Counted from the stretch's first letter, positions 17,239 through 26,501 are shown. The stretch is DNA of 64,000 bases from an uncultured Bacteroidales bacterium (GCA_937886715.1 CAKZZD010000020.1:41231-105230); one strand, 5' to 3'. Made by a program: numbers and translations. Notes: generated by a model not told the origin, from the letters alone.

Positions 17239-17736
17239 ATGCCAAGCAGAGAGATACTCGAATATCACGGGCTATATACTCCTCTGGGGAGGATAAAATA
17301 CACCCTCATCCAATTGTGGCGTTTCAGCCTCTCACGTCTTGCTTTTTTCATCCCTTTCAAGGGTTGGCGAGCCACCTTGTACCGCTGGAGCGGCATACAT
17401 ATTGGCAAACGCGTTTACATCGGACATGATATGCTTTTCGACCGTGCATTCCCAGAACAAATCACCATTGGTGACGACACTGCCATTGGCGACCGGTGCA
17501 CCATCACCGCCCATGGATGCATCCCGACACAAACACCTCTGAAAGAAATATATCCACTTGAGGTAAAACCTGTCAACATCGGCAATCGCGTGTGGATAAT
17601 GCCCAACGTGACAATCATCTATGGCGTGACCATAGGCGACGAAGCCGTCGTAGCCACAGGTGCTGTAGTAACACGTGATGTACCCCCTCGCACGTTGGTC
17701 GCAGGCATCCCCGCCAAAGTTATCAAACAACTATGA
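17239..17736 (+). CDS. Hexapeptide-repeat acyltransferase (WbbJ/NodL-like)
   Basis: A 165-residue left-handed beta-helix acyltransferase. Hexad turns run from ITIGDDTAIGDRCTI (near 74) to VNIGNRVWIMPNVTI, then GVTIGDEAVVATGAVV and PPRTLVAGIPAKVIK, the usual C-terminal closure. It likely O-acetylates a sugar from acetyl-CoA in the cytoplasm. An amphipathic, hydrophobic N-terminal stretch (about 15-45) may touch the membrane. It starts 3 bases after the CapK remnant and overlaps the next gene by 4 bases. The acceptor sugar is unknown. Confidence 0.9.
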   Translation: MPSREILEYHGLYTPLGRIKYTLIQLWRFSLSRLAFFIPFKGWRATLYRWSGIHIGKRVYIGHDMLFDRAFPEQITIGDDTAIGDRCTITAHGCIPTQTPLKEIYPLEVKPVNIGNRVWIMPNVTIIYGVTIGDEAVVATGAVVTRDVPPRTLVAGIPAKVIKQL

Positions 17737-18767
17737 AAGTTCTTTTCCAACTGGGACATCCCGCCCATTTTCACCTGTTCAAAAACACCATCGCCGACCT
17801 GCAGCATGATGGGATTCAAACCTATATCCTCATCCGAAAAAAAGACATCCTTGAAGATTTGTTGAAACAATCAGCGATGCCCTATGTAAACATCCTTCCA
17901 AGTGGGAAAAAATCTGTCTTTACCTTGATGCTGAGATTGTGGCGAGTATTCCGCTTCACTATCACACATCATGTCGACGTCCTCGTCGGATCCACCCCCG
18001 AGGTGGCACAGGTAGCATGGTTGCTCAGACGTCGCTCGGTGATTCTGGCCGAAGACGATGCTGCCATCGTCCCTCAATTCATCAAAGCGGTGAAACCTTT
18101 TGTCGACAACTACCTGTCCCCTGTCTCGTGCAACAACGGCCCCCTTGAATCAGCCACCACCCACTACGAGGGATTTCATAAACTGGCGTACCTTCACCCC
18201 TCACGATTCTCTCCTGACCCAGCTGTAGTAGACAAATACTTCCCCCACAATAGCACATTTTTCCTGCTTCGATTTGCCAAACTGAATGCCTACCACGACG
18301 TGAGTGCCGATGCCCACGGCATCAACGACAGCATAGCGCAAAAACTCATACAGATACTTTCCCCTCATGGCACAGTATTCATCTCTTCAGAGCGTGAACT
18401 GAGTCCCTATCTGGAACAATACAGACTCAAAATCAATCCCTTGGACATTCACCACATCATGGCTTTTGCCGCCCTGTATATAGGCGACAGCCAAAGCATG
18501 GCAGTAGAAGCCGCCATGTTAGGCACGCCATCTATCCGTTTCAACGACTTCGCTGGCCGCATCGGCGTGTTGGAAGAATTGGAAAAAAAATACAAATTGA
18601 CCATTGGAATTCCTTCCAATGACACACCATTGCTATACCAAACTATTGAAAGCATGGTCGATACAGACAATCTTAAAGAATTGTTCCAGGCTAGAAGAAA
18701 AAAGATGCTGGAAGACAAAATAGATGTGGCCACCTACATCACAAACTTTATCGAAAATTTAAAATGA
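17733..18767 (+). CDS. DUF354 family protein (GT-B-like)
   Basis: A 344-residue protein starting MKVLFQLGHPAHFHLFKN, the conserved opening of DUF354, a family related to UDP-GlcNAc 2-epimerase/GT-B folds and common in archaeal and bacterial polysaccharide loci. GSTPEVAQVAWLLRRRSVI (about 88-106) and YIGDSQSMAVEAAMLGTPS (about 249-267) match the conserved nucleotide-sugar-binding positions. There is no membrane segment. Its role, epimerase-like or glycosyltransferase, is not established for the family. It is coupled to both neighbours by 4-base overlaps. Confidence 0.8.
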   Translation: MKVLFQLGHPAHFHLFKNTIADLQHDGIQTYILIRKKDILEDLLKQSAMPYVNILPSGKKSVFTLMLRLWRVFRFTITHHVDVLVGSTPEVAQVAWLLRRRSVILAEDDAAIVPQFIKAVKPFVDNYLSPVSCNNGPLESATTHYEGFHKLAYLHPSRFSPDPAVVDKYFPHNSTFFLLRFAKLNAYHDVSADAHGINDSIAQKLIQILSPHGTVFISSERELSPYLEQYRLKINPLDIHHIMAFAALYIGDSQSMAVEAAMLGTPSIRFNDFAGRIGVLEELEKKYKLTIGIPSNDTPLLYQTIESMVDTDNLKELFQARRKKMLEDKIDVATYITNFIENLK

Positions 18768-19504
18768 TGGACTTCACCATCGAGAAATATCGCGCGCTGC
18801 TGATGGCACTGCAGAAGCACTCCTGCTTCTGTATCAGACATGATGTGGATCTGCGACCAAGCTACTCGCTGCGTGTCGCACAAGTAGAGTCATCCATGAA
18901 AATGACCTCCACCTATTATTTCCGAACAGTTCCCGAAAGCTACGACGAAAATATCATCCAACAGATTGTTTCCTTGGGACATAAAGCAGGCTACCACTAC
19001 GAATGCCTGACAACATGCCACGGGGATATGGAAGCTGCATACAAAGACTTCTGCAACAATTTGGAAAAATTACGAAAGGTGGTACCCATCGATGCTGCTT
19101 GTGCCCACGGCAGCCCCAGATCACCCTACGACAGCCAAGATCTCTGGAAAAGATACTCTTACCGAGAATTAGGCATCACTCACGAGTCAATGATCGACAC
19201 CGATTTTTCGCAAACGCTATATCTGACCGACACCGGTCGGAGATGGGACGGATGGCGCGTCAGCGTCAGAGACAAGGTGCCTCAATATCAGGAGGAATGG
19301 ATAGCAAAAGGTCTGGCATTTCACTCTACCGACGACATCATCCGCGCACTCAACAATCCTCAGCACCCCATCCACCAATACAAACTGCTCGTCAACACCC
19401 ACCCCCAACGCTGGATGCCATTCGGCATCAGGTGGATATACGAAGCCGTGGGTCAAAACTTGAAAAACATCGTAAAAAGAATCATCGTATGCTCAAAATC
19501 TTGA
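18764..19504 (+). CDS. Polysaccharide deacetylase-like protein
   Basis: A 246-residue cytoplasmic protein. CIRHDVDLRPSYSLRVA (about 23-39) resembles the first motif of a group of deacetylase-like proteins in which TFDDG is replaced by RHDVD. GYHYECLTTC near 76 and CAHGSPRSPYDS near 112 supply further conserved His residues. It may act on a sugar of the repeat unit, but catalysis is uncertain. Two ATG codons in tandem (18764, 18767) can serve as start. It overlaps the DUF354 gene by 4 bases and the epimerase gene by 16 bases. Confidence 0.65.
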   Translation: MMDFTIEKYRALLMALQKHSCFCIRHDVDLRPSYSLRVAQVESSMKMTSTYYFRTVPESYDENIIQQIVSLGHKAGYHYECLTTCHGDMEAAYKDFCNNLEKLRKVVPIDAACAHGSPRSPYDSQDLWKRYSYRELGITHESMIDTDFSQTLYLTDTGRRWDGWRVSVRDKVPQYQEEWIAKGLAFHSTDDIIRALNNPQHPIHQYKLLVNTHPQRWMPFGIRWIYEAVGQNLKNIVKRIIVCSKS

Positions 19505-20562
19505 CTATCGTCGGCGCACGCCCCCAATTCATTAAGGCCGCAGCTTTGAGCCACGCCATCGCAGAGCATTTCTCCGATGCAGTCCATGAAGATATTCTCC
19601 ACACAGGACAGCACTACGACGATGCCATGTCCGAGCAATTTTTCACCGAACTCGACATTCCCCGTCCCGCCTTCAACCTCAATGTCGGATCCGGCCCCCA
19701 CGGGGCTCAAACAGCCCGAATGCTGGCCGGGACCGAGGAGGTGCTGACCAACGGGCATTACGATGGGGTGGTCGTATACGGCGACACCAACTCGACTTTG
19801 GCCGGGGCACTGGCTGCTGCAAAACTCCATATTCCTGTATACCATATCGAGGCCGGCCTGCGTTCGTTCAACCGAGACATGCCCGAAGAAATCAACCGCG
19901 TGGTCACAGACCATATTTCCACCCTACTGTTTGCCCCCACACACACGGCGGTAGCCAATCTGGAACATGAAGGGTTTGACAACGAAAGCATTATCTTCTC
20001 GGGCGACATCATGTTGGACAACGTGCTGCACTACGCCAACAAAAACATAGACAACGGAGACCAAATCATACTCGCCACCGTCCACCGCGACTTCAACACC
20101 GACTCGCCAGAGCGTCTAACTAAAATACTTTCAGCACTCGACGCAATAGGCAAACAATATAGCCTTCCCGTCATCTTCCCGGTACATCCGCGTACAAAAA
20201 AAGCCATCGAGCATATCGGCGGCCTTGGACGCTACATCCACATTCAGCCGGTCCAACCCCTCTCCTACCTCGACACTCAAACCATGCTTCACCGGTCACA
20301 AATAGTGCTCACCGATAGCGGCGGGCTGCAGAAGGAGGCTTTCTTCTGCGGCAAACCCTGCGTGATTCTGCGTCCCGAAACAGAGTGGACGGAGATCGTC
20401 GATGCCGGTGCCGCCATCACAGCCGATGCCAACCCAAACCAAATCATATCTGCATGTAAAGCATTATGGAACAAGTCCATAACAGCACCCATCCAATTCG
20501 GAGACGGCCATGCAGCACTAAAGATTCTAGAAGCAATTCTGCAGAAACAACATTGCGTATAG
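19489..20562 (+). CDS. wecB: UDP-N-acetylglucosamine 2-epimerase (non-hydrolysing), copy 2
   Basis: ATG 19489 overlaps the upstream gene by 16 bases and yields 357 residues starting MLKILTIVGARPQFIKAA. It keeps YHIEAGLRSFNRDMPEEINR (residues from about 120) and LTDSGGLQKEAFF, but has TVHRDFNTDS in place of the HRRENFG motif of copy 1. This is the second known subgroup of the family. It probably makes UDP-ManNAc or epimerises a related UDP-HexNAc. It is the last gene before the export module and is followed by a 185-base AT-rich spacer. Confidence 0.9.
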   Translation: MLKILTIVGARPQFIKAAALSHAIAEHFSDAVHEDILHTGQHYDDAMSEQFFTELDIPRPAFNLNVGSGPHGAQTARMLAGTEEVLTNGHYDGVVVYGDTNSTLAGALAAAKLHIPVYHIEAGLRSFNRDMPEEINRVVTDHISTLLFAPTHTAVANLEHEGFDNESIIFSGDIMLDNVLHYANKNIDNGDQIILATVHRDFNTDSPERLTKILSALDAIGKQYSLPVIFPVHPRTKKAIEHIGGLGRYIHIQPVQPLSYLDTQTMLHRSQIVLTDSGGLQKEAFFCGKPCVILRPETEWTEIVDAGAAITADANPNQIISACKALWNKSITAPIQFGDGHAALKILEAILQKQHCV

Positions 20563-20747
20563 TCAGAAACATCGCTGTTGAAAAAACAGTTCACAAATTG
20601 GCTGTCACCATCCCTGAAAGCAGATTGTAAATGACTGATATAATGCACCTATTTTAAAATTAAGAATTTTTAACAATAAAATATAGACATTTTCTGCTTT
20701 CGGCACAATAATAAAATCACATCGCCGTTAAAATAATTTAAAATACC

Positions 20748-21539
20748 ATGGTTAAACTTCGCACTATAAAAACATTGATCTTTGCCGCACTGATTGCGGT
20801 TGCGGCAACATCATGCATCACTTCCCGCAGGGCCAACTACCTCCAGGACATGACGCAAGGGTCTCAAATAGAGCTCGAAAACAAGTTTGAGGCCAAAATT
20901 GCCCCCTACGACGAACTGAGCATCATAGTCACCAGTCCCTCGGACAAAAAATTGGCCGAGCCTTTCAACATTGCCAACCTGGCTGGTACCAACGTTGTTT
21001 CTTCTGGGCAACGCAATGGCTATCTGGTGGACGTGAACGGAAACATCGAATTCCCCATCCTGGGCACATTACACGTGGAAGGCATGACCCGCCTGCAACT
21101 GCAGGAAACTATCTCAAATATGCTGATCACAAAGGGCCATATCCATGATCCCTACGTGATGGTGAGATTCAACAATTTCAAGGTCTTCTTCCTTGGCAAC
21201 GGCACCGGCAGGGTGCTCAACATCCAAAACGAACGCTGCACCTTCCTCGAGGCGCTGGCTATGCTGAACGATGTGGGCATCTACACCCGCCGCGACCATA
21301 TTGGCGTGATGCGCGAGGTGAACGGCAAAATGGTGATGCGCTATCTTGACCCGCGCTCCTCAGACGTCTTCAACGACCCCTTCTTTATGCTGCAGCAGAA
21401 CGATTTCATCATTGCCGAAACCGTCAACGCCGGCACAGCCCGTTCAGAGTTCGCCTATTGGACTGGCCTTATCGGCACCGTGGTCTCGGTCACTTCGCTG
21501 ATCACCTCTATCATCCTGTACAAATCTATCTCAAAATAG
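20748..21539 (+). CDS. wza: Polysaccharide export lipoprotein (Wza-like)
   Basis: A 263-residue lipoprotein: a hydrophobic leader (about 9-20) ends in the lipobox AATSC with Cys23. The polysaccharide-export (BexD/CtrA/VexA) domain follows, with YDELSIIVTSP near 56, GYLVDVNGNIEFPILG near 90 and an SLBB-type segment after 140. A C-terminal hydrophobic helix (about 234-258) could be the outer-membrane helix of the Wza octamer. It should form the export channel with the Wzc-like protein encoded 17 bases downstream. The AT-rich leader 20563-20747 probably holds the promoter, but I see no clear TAnnTTTG. Confidence 0.92.
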   Translation: MVKLRTIKTLIFAALIAVAATSCITSRRANYLQDMTQGSQIELENKFEAKIAPYDELSIIVTSPSDKKLAEPFNIANLAGTNVVSSGQRNGYLVDVNGNIEFPILGTLHVEGMTRLQLQETISNMLITKGHIHDPYVMVRFNNFKVFFLGNGTGRVLNIQNERCTFLEALAMLNDVGIYTRRDHIGVMREVNGKMVMRYLDPRSSDVFNDPFFMLQQNDFIIAETVNAGTARSEFAYWTGLIGTVVSVTSLITSIILYKSISK

Positions 21540-21556
21540 CTTAGACCACTACCCTA

Positions 21557-24022
21557 ATGGCAGAAGATTCCAACAACAAAAACACATCATTCCTCGACGA
21601 CAAGAATGCTCCGAAGATGCACATCAAGGATGTGCTGTTCATCATCCTGCGCAATCTGCACTGGCTGATCCTCTGTGGCGCTGTAGGAGCACTTATCGCC
21701 GGCTACTATGTCCGCCACCAGAACCGCGTCTACGAGAGCAACGCCCGCATCCTGATCAAGGGCTCGTCAACCAGCAGCGAAAACGCCATGCGCGAAGCAT
21801 CGGTGCGCAACATGTTTGCCACCCGGTCGCTTTACAACAGCTCGATCAACAACGAGATGATGCTGTTGACATCCAAGAATGCACTGAACGAGGTGGTCAA
21901 AAACCTGAACCTCAACGTCACATACACCTGCAAGACCAAAATTGTCAACCGTACAAAGGACCTCTATGGCGAATCGCCCTTCGTCATCGACTTCATCGAC
22001 AACGGCGATGACGACTATGTCTCCTTTGACGCCACCGCAAAGAATGCCCGTTCGATAACCCTCGACATCCCCAACTACAACCAGCAGACTGTCTACTTCG
22101 AAGACACCACAAATACCCCCTTCGGCCGCATCGTGGCCCACAAAACCTGGTACTATTCGAGCGACTACTACGGCACGGTGATCCACGTGACACACAAGAG
22201 CCTGAACGCCACTTCCGACTACTATCGCTATGCACTCCGTGTGTCCCGCAACGACGACATGAACACGATCATCAACATTTCGCTGAACGACGCTTCGCCC
22301 ATCCGCGCAGCAGAAGTCGTCAACGAGGTGATCCGTGTCTACAACGAGGACGCCATCAAGGACAAACGTCGCATCATCGCTGAAACGCACGACTATATCA
22401 ACAGCCGTCTTCAACTGCTGCAATCCGACCTTGGCATTCAGGAAAATGCCTTGGCCGACTTCAAACGCGAGAACCAACTGATCGACATCTCGTCGTTTGG
22501 CCAGTCCTATCTCGAATCCAGCATCCAATCGTCTACCGAAATCGAGCGCCTGAAAAAGCAGCTGTCGCTTTCGCGTCTTCTGATCCAGATCAACGAATCA
22601 AGCGACAGACCCCAACTGATTCCCAACAGCTTCGGCCTCGACGATGCCAACATCATGGCACATATCAACAAGTACAACAACCTGGTGCTTGAGCTGGAAA
22701 GCTACGAGAAAAACCCCAACAATCCGACAGCCCAAACCAAAATGGCCGAACTGAACACCACTCGCAGCAACATGAACCGCCTGCTCGACGTGTATATCGG
22801 CACCATTCAGGAACGCATCGCCGACGCTCAAATCGTGGCCACCTCAGCACAATCAAAGATGAGCCAAGTGCCACGCCAGCAGTTGTATCTTGAAAACCTG
22901 GAACGTCTGCAGAAAATCAAAGAGGAGCTCTACCTCCACCTGCTCAGCCGTCGTGAAGAGCTGATGATCAGCCAGCCCACCATTGAGCCTAACGGCAAGG
23001 TGCTCGACCCGGCCCGCATCAACCGCACACCCATATCTCCCAACGAAACTCGCACCACAGCGCTGGGACTGCTGGTAGGACTGCTCATCCCGATAGCAGT
23101 ATTCTTTATCCGCCGCATGCTCGACACCAAGGTGAAATACCACAACGATGTACTCCAAGCCACATCAGCACCTTTCCTATGCGAGATACCCGCCCGCGAA
23201 AAGAAAGACGACCGCATTCTGGTAGTCACCGACCACGACCACAACGACACCATGTCCGAGTCATTCCGTCTGTTGAGAGCCAAAGTCGACTTCCTCGGAA
23301 ACAAGGAAAGTTCCGATGGAAAAGTGCTGATGATTACATCGTTGCTGGCAAGCATGGGCAAGACATTCATCTCCAGCAACCTCTCTGCCAGCTTCGGCAT
23401 CGCCGGCAAGAAAGCGATTATCCTCGACCTCGACTTGCGCAAGGGATCCCTCACTCGTCAGTTCTATTCTCGCCGCCACCCCGGCCTCTCCAACTATCTT
23501 GCCAACAAGACCGACGACTGGAAGTCGCTGACCAAATCCAACATCATCTGCAAAGGTGTCGACGCCCTCTTCTCCGGTCCTATCCCGCCTAACCCGACAG
23601 AGCTGCTCGGCAACGGCCGTCTGGACACCCTGGTGGCAGAACTGAAGAAAAACTACGAATACATCATCTTCGACACCGCTCCTACTGGCCTTGTCGTCGA
23701 CTCCGACATCATCAAACATCTGGTTGACAACACTCTCTTCGTCATCCGCTCTAACAAGTTCGACAAACGAATGCTCGCCAACATCGACACCATGTACCAA
23801 GACCACTCGTTCCCGAACATGGCCATCGTCCTCAACGATGTCCACTACAAGAAGATGACCCCGTATGAAAAGAAGTACGGCTATGGTTATGGCTATGGCT
23901 ACGGATATGGCTATGGTTATGGCTACGGTTACGGCTATGGCTACGGTTACGGCTATGGCTACGGCAACGAAGAAAAACTTGATCCCGAAGAGAAAGTTCA
24001 GGAAGAATCTGATAATAAATAA
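21557..24022 (+). CDS. wzc: Chain-length determinant / tyrosine autokinase (Wzc-like)
   Basis: An 821-residue inner-membrane co-polymerase. A Wzz domain begins with a helix at about 32-50, followed by a long periplasmic coiled region and a second helix near 500-520. The cytoplasmic BY-kinase has Walker A SLLASMGKT (about 594-602), Walker A' IILDLDLRKG and Walker B YIIFDTAP. The C-terminus is remarkable: from about 774 to 803 it alternates Tyr and Gly for some 15 pairs, then ends acidic. Other Wzc proteins carry a Tyr cluster that is autophosphorylated; a strict YG repeat this long is unusual. It controls chain length and export with the Wza-like lipoprotein. Confidence 0.93.
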   Translation: MAEDSNNKNTSFLDDKNAPKMHIKDVLFIILRNLHWLILCGAVGALIAGYYVRHQNRVYESNARILIKGSSTSSENAMREASVRNMFATRSLYNSSINNEMMLLTSKNALNEVVKNLNLNVTYTCKTKIVNRTKDLYGESPFVIDFIDNGDDDYVSFDATAKNARSITLDIPNYNQQTVYFEDTTNTPFGRIVAHKTWYYSSDYYGTVIHVTHKSLNATSDYYRYALRVSRNDDMNTIINISLNDASPIRAAEVVNEVIRVYNEDAIKDKRRIIAETHDYINSRLQLLQSDLGIQENALADFKRENQLIDISSFGQSYLESSIQSSTEIERLKKQLSLSRLLIQINESSDRPQLIPNSFGLDDANIMAHINKYNNLVLELESYEKNPNNPTAQTKMAELNTTRSNMNRLLDVYIGTIQERIADAQIVATSAQSKMSQVPRQQLYLENLERLQKIKEELYLHLLSRREELMISQPTIEPNGKVLDPARINRTPISPNETRTTALGLLVGLLIPIAVFFIRRMLDTKVKYHNDVLQATSAPFLCEIPAREKKDDRILVVTDHDHNDTMSESFRLLRAKVDFLGNKESSDGKVLMITSLLASMGKTFISSNLSASFGIAGKKAIILDLDLRKGSLTRQFYSRRHPGLSNYLANKTDDWKSLTKSNIICKGVDALFSGPIPPNPTELLGNGRLDTLVAELKKNYEYIIFDTAPTGLVVDSDIIKHLVDNTLFVIRSNKFDKRMLANIDTMYQDHSFPNMAIVLNDVHYKKMTPYEKKYGYGYGYGYGYGYGYGYGYGYGYGYGYGYGNEEKLDPEEKVQEESDNK
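23876..23966 (+). repeat. GGYTAY hexamer array coding the Tyr-Gly tail
   Basis: About fifteen consecutive six-base units of the form GGCTATGGTTAC and close variants code the alternating Tyr-Gly tail of the Wzc-like kinase. Third-base variation (TAT/TAC, GGC/GGT) means the array is not a pure microsatellite, yet unit loss or gain would keep the frame and change the number of tyrosines. Confidence 0.85.
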
Positions 24023-24058
24023 AGTAAAATAATTTCATAATAATTAAAACTACCTCCA

Positions 24059-25534
24059 ATGAAAAAGATCGTTATGATTGTGGCGCTGATAGCTGTTACA
24101 ATAGGCAGCCTGTCGGCACAAGAAACCAAGCGTAAGGGTGTAGCTCTCGGTGCCGACCGCGACACACTGGCTTACATCATCGCTTCGCCGTTCGACAACT
24201 GGTGGATTAACCTTGGTGGCGGCATCCAGACCTACATCGGGAACACCCCCGATCCCGAGGCCTACTGGAACAAACTGAACTTGGGCGCTCGCGTCGAAGT
24301 CGGTAAATGGCTCATCCCCGACGTGGCTGTCTCTCTGCGTCTTGGTGCCTTCCACACCAACAGCCAGAGCCGCTTTGAGGGTAACAATCCTTGGATTGAT
24401 TACGACAACCCCATCGAATACGATGGCGCAGAAGAAGGCCCCTACTATCCGATGTCAGTCCACGGCCTGTCGGCCATGGGTATCGTCACCTTCGACTGGA
24501 CCAATTTCCTTCGTGGCTACGAGGCCGGCAAACGCAAACACTGGCACTTCTACACCCCCGTCGGACTCGGTGGCGTTTGGCTGTATGGCAAAACCATCAA
24601 CCCGAACTACATCCATAAGGCTAACCGCAACGACATCCCCGTCGAAATGGGTGATGTCATCTGGAACAAAGAACTCGCCTTCACCGGTGGTTTCATGACC
24701 GAGTACTTCGCCTCCAAACATGTCTCCTTCAACCTCGCAGCCGAGGTGCTTGGCACTCGCGGTAGCCTCGACGACCACAACTACAATGTCCGCAGCGGCA
24801 AACGTCATGTCGACTGGATTCCTTCCCTGTACGCTGGCGTCAAACTCAACCTCCTCAAGAACGTCACCAAGTACAACCCCTACACCAAGACCTCCTCGCG
24901 CGAAGTCGTCAACCACGAATTCCTCGCCTACGGTAGCCGTGGCGCCATCGACCGTCTGAACGACCGCATCAACCGTCTCAACCGTCAAATCGACTCCCTC
25001 CAGAACCTGGCCAACCGTCCTGACCACGAGGCCGAACTCGCTGCCGCTATGGCCGCTCTCGCAGCCATGCAGCACCAGCTCGACTCGCTCCAGAGCCTGC
25101 CCCAGCAGCCTGCCGCCAACAACGTGATGCAGGAGCTCCTCGGCATCAACGACGTGCTTAACCTGCCCTCAGCCATCGTCCTCTACGAACTCGACAAATG
25201 GGATATCGACTACAACGGCCGTCGTCGTCTGCAGAACTTCGCCAAGACCATGGCCACCCTCGACGACACCTGCGAGTTCTACATCATCGGCGCTGCCGAC
25301 TCGGTGACCGGATCTATCCGTCACAACCAGTGGCTCTCCGAAAAACGTTGCGATGCCGCCTACGATATGCTGGTCAACAAGTTCGGCGCCAACGCCAACC
25401 AGTTCATCAAGGTGCCTGTCGGAGGTATCACCGAGTACGAACAGAAGGAGAACAACCGTATGGCTCTCGTCATCCTTCGCACTCCTGTGACCGAAGAGAT
25501 TGTCACCCGCTGGCTGCGCAAATATCAGCAATAA
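24059..25534 (+). CDS. OmpA-family outer-membrane protein of the export module
   Basis: A 491-residue protein with a cleavable leader (MKKIVMIVALIAVTIGSLSAQ). An N-terminal beta-barrel-like region runs to about 280, then a coiled coil (RLNDRINRLNRQIDSLQ, about 300-345), then an OmpA-like domain (about 370-480). The peptidoglycan-binding signature is degenerate: NQWLSEKRCDAAYDMLVNKF stands where LS.xRA..V...L is expected. It lies 36 bases after wzc on the same strand and ahead of a strong terminator, so it is likely cotranscribed. Linking envelope anchoring to glycan export is an inference. Confidence 0.85.
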   Translation: MKKIVMIVALIAVTIGSLSAQETKRKGVALGADRDTLAYIIASPFDNWWINLGGGIQTYIGNTPDPEAYWNKLNLGARVEVGKWLIPDVAVSLRLGAFHTNSQSRFEGNNPWIDYDNPIEYDGAEEGPYYPMSVHGLSAMGIVTFDWTNFLRGYEAGKRKHWHFYTPVGLGGVWLYGKTINPNYIHKANRNDIPVEMGDVIWNKELAFTGGFMTEYFASKHVSFNLAAEVLGTRGSLDDHNYNVRSGKRHVDWIPSLYAGVKLNLLKNVTKYNPYTKTSSREVVNHEFLAYGSRGAIDRLNDRINRLNRQIDSLQNLANRPDHEAELAAAMAALAAMQHQLDSLQSLPQQPAANNVMQELLGINDVLNLPSAIVLYELDKWDIDYNGRRRLQNFAKTMATLDDTCEFYIIGAADSVTGSIRHNQWLSEKRCDAAYDMLVNKFGANANQFIKVPVGGITEYEQKENNRMALVILRTPVTEEIVTRWLRKYQQ

Positions 25535-25577
25535 GCCACTCATGCATCATTGATGCATTGCTGAAATGCACATATAC

Positions 25578-25615
25578 AAGCGTGCCCGCAGATTCCTGCG
25601 GGCACGCTTTCTTTC
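25578..25615 (+). terminator. Rho-independent terminator of the polysaccharide operon
   Basis: A perfect 14-base stem (AAGCGTGCCCGCAG at 25578-25591 with its complement at 25596-25609), a 4-base loop and a T-rich tail lie 43 bases after the OmpA-like stop. It closes the export module. Confidence 0.9.
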
Positions 25616-25988
25616 TGTCCATTTAATCCACACCTAACATATCTTCCAGCAGACAGAAAGCAGCTCCGAACAAACGAACCATAATCTGTCCTCAAACCCA
25701 CACCCGCACCTTCCCCTCTCCCTATCATCCACCTCCTCATTGGGTCTTGGTATCTGGACGACAGCCTGTTGAGCCTTCCGTGCTTCTTTCTTATCCTAAT
25801 GAAAAAGACCCCTATAGACCATAATTATGGTTTGACATCCTATAGTCCTAAAGACACACGGATAATCCCTCACATATAAATATGAGAGCCTTTATGAAAC
25901 ACAAAGAGGCTCCGGCCAGAATCAACAAAAGGAGGAGCCCCGTCAGAGATTAACTCCGGCGGGGCTCCGCTGCATTATTAACCAATTT
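25616..25988. other. Gene-free spacer between convergent operons
   Basis: No reading frame here is convincing. It holds a pyrimidine-rich stretch around 25690-25740, a perfect 14-base palindrome ACCATAATTATGGT at 25818-25831 and the terminator hairpin of the ompH operon near its right end. The function of the palindrome is unknown. Confidence 0.6.
25934..25968 (-). terminator. Terminator hairpin downstream of the ompH operon
   Basis: GGAGCCCCG at 25934-25942 pairs with CGGGGCTCC at 25960-25968 around a 17-base loop. Read on the minus strand it is followed by CTCCTTTTG. It lies 21 bases past the ompH stop and could serve both strands. Confidence 0.65.
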
Positions 25989-26501
25989 TTATTTCAATCC
26001 GAGTTTCCTCTTCACCTGAGGCATGATATCGTCGCTATCCTGGGAATAGAGTATAGCAGCGGTGCCGGCATCAAGAATATACGAATAACCGCCCTCGCGA
26101 GCCACTTCCTCAATGGCAGCCTTGGCTCGGTCGATGATAGGCTTCAGCAACTCCTGCTCACGAGTCTGGAGCTGAGTCTGTGCGTTCTGCTGAAACTCTT
26201 CGATACGGGCAGCCATGTCTTGGATCTCACGCTGCTTGGTCTGGCGAATCAAGTCGGTCCAGCCGGCCTGGTTGGCAACGTAGTCGTTATAACGTTTTTC
26301 AGCTTCAGCCTGCATCGATTTGAGGGTCTCTTCAAGATCAGCCACCTCTTTCTGAAGGATAGCCTGTGCAGAGTCACGACCCGGCATAATCTGCATCAAG
26401 TCGTTCGAGTTGATATGTCCAAGTTTGACATTCTTCTGAGCCATTGCACTGCCGCCAATTGCGAACAGGCAGGCCAACATTACGATAAAAGTCTTTTTCA
26501 T
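25989..26501 (-). CDS. OmpH/Skp-family periplasmic chaperone
   Basis: A 170-residue secreted protein: the leader MKKTFIVMLACLFAIGGSAMAQ is followed by VKLGHINSNDLMQIMPGRDSA, the conserved OmpH start, then a long helical hairpin (about 45-130) rich in Glu, Lys and Gln and a C-terminal beta piece (GYSYILDAGTAAILYS). It is expected to hold unfolded outer-membrane proteins in the periplasm and pass them to BamA. It is the last gene of the bamA operon and follows its paralogue by 21 bases. Confidence 0.92.
   Translation of the reverse strand: MKKTFIVMLACLFAIGGSAMAQKNVKLGHINSNDLMQIMPGRDSAQAILQKEVADLEETLKSMQAEAEKRYNDYVANQAGWTDLIRQTKQREIQDMAARIEEFQQNAQTQLQTREQELLKPIIDRAKAAIEEVAREGGYSYILDAGTAAILYSQDSDDIMPQVKRKLGLK

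Noticed and set aside
23876..23966. Tyr-Gly array as a CRISPR-like or non-coding tandem repeat
   Set aside because: It lies in frame in the kinase gene, and the codon third positions vary, so it is a coding repeat.
25818..25850. TTGACA-like -35 box at about 25831
   Set aside because: No -10 partner at a suitable distance and no gene follows; Bacteroidota promoters use other elements.
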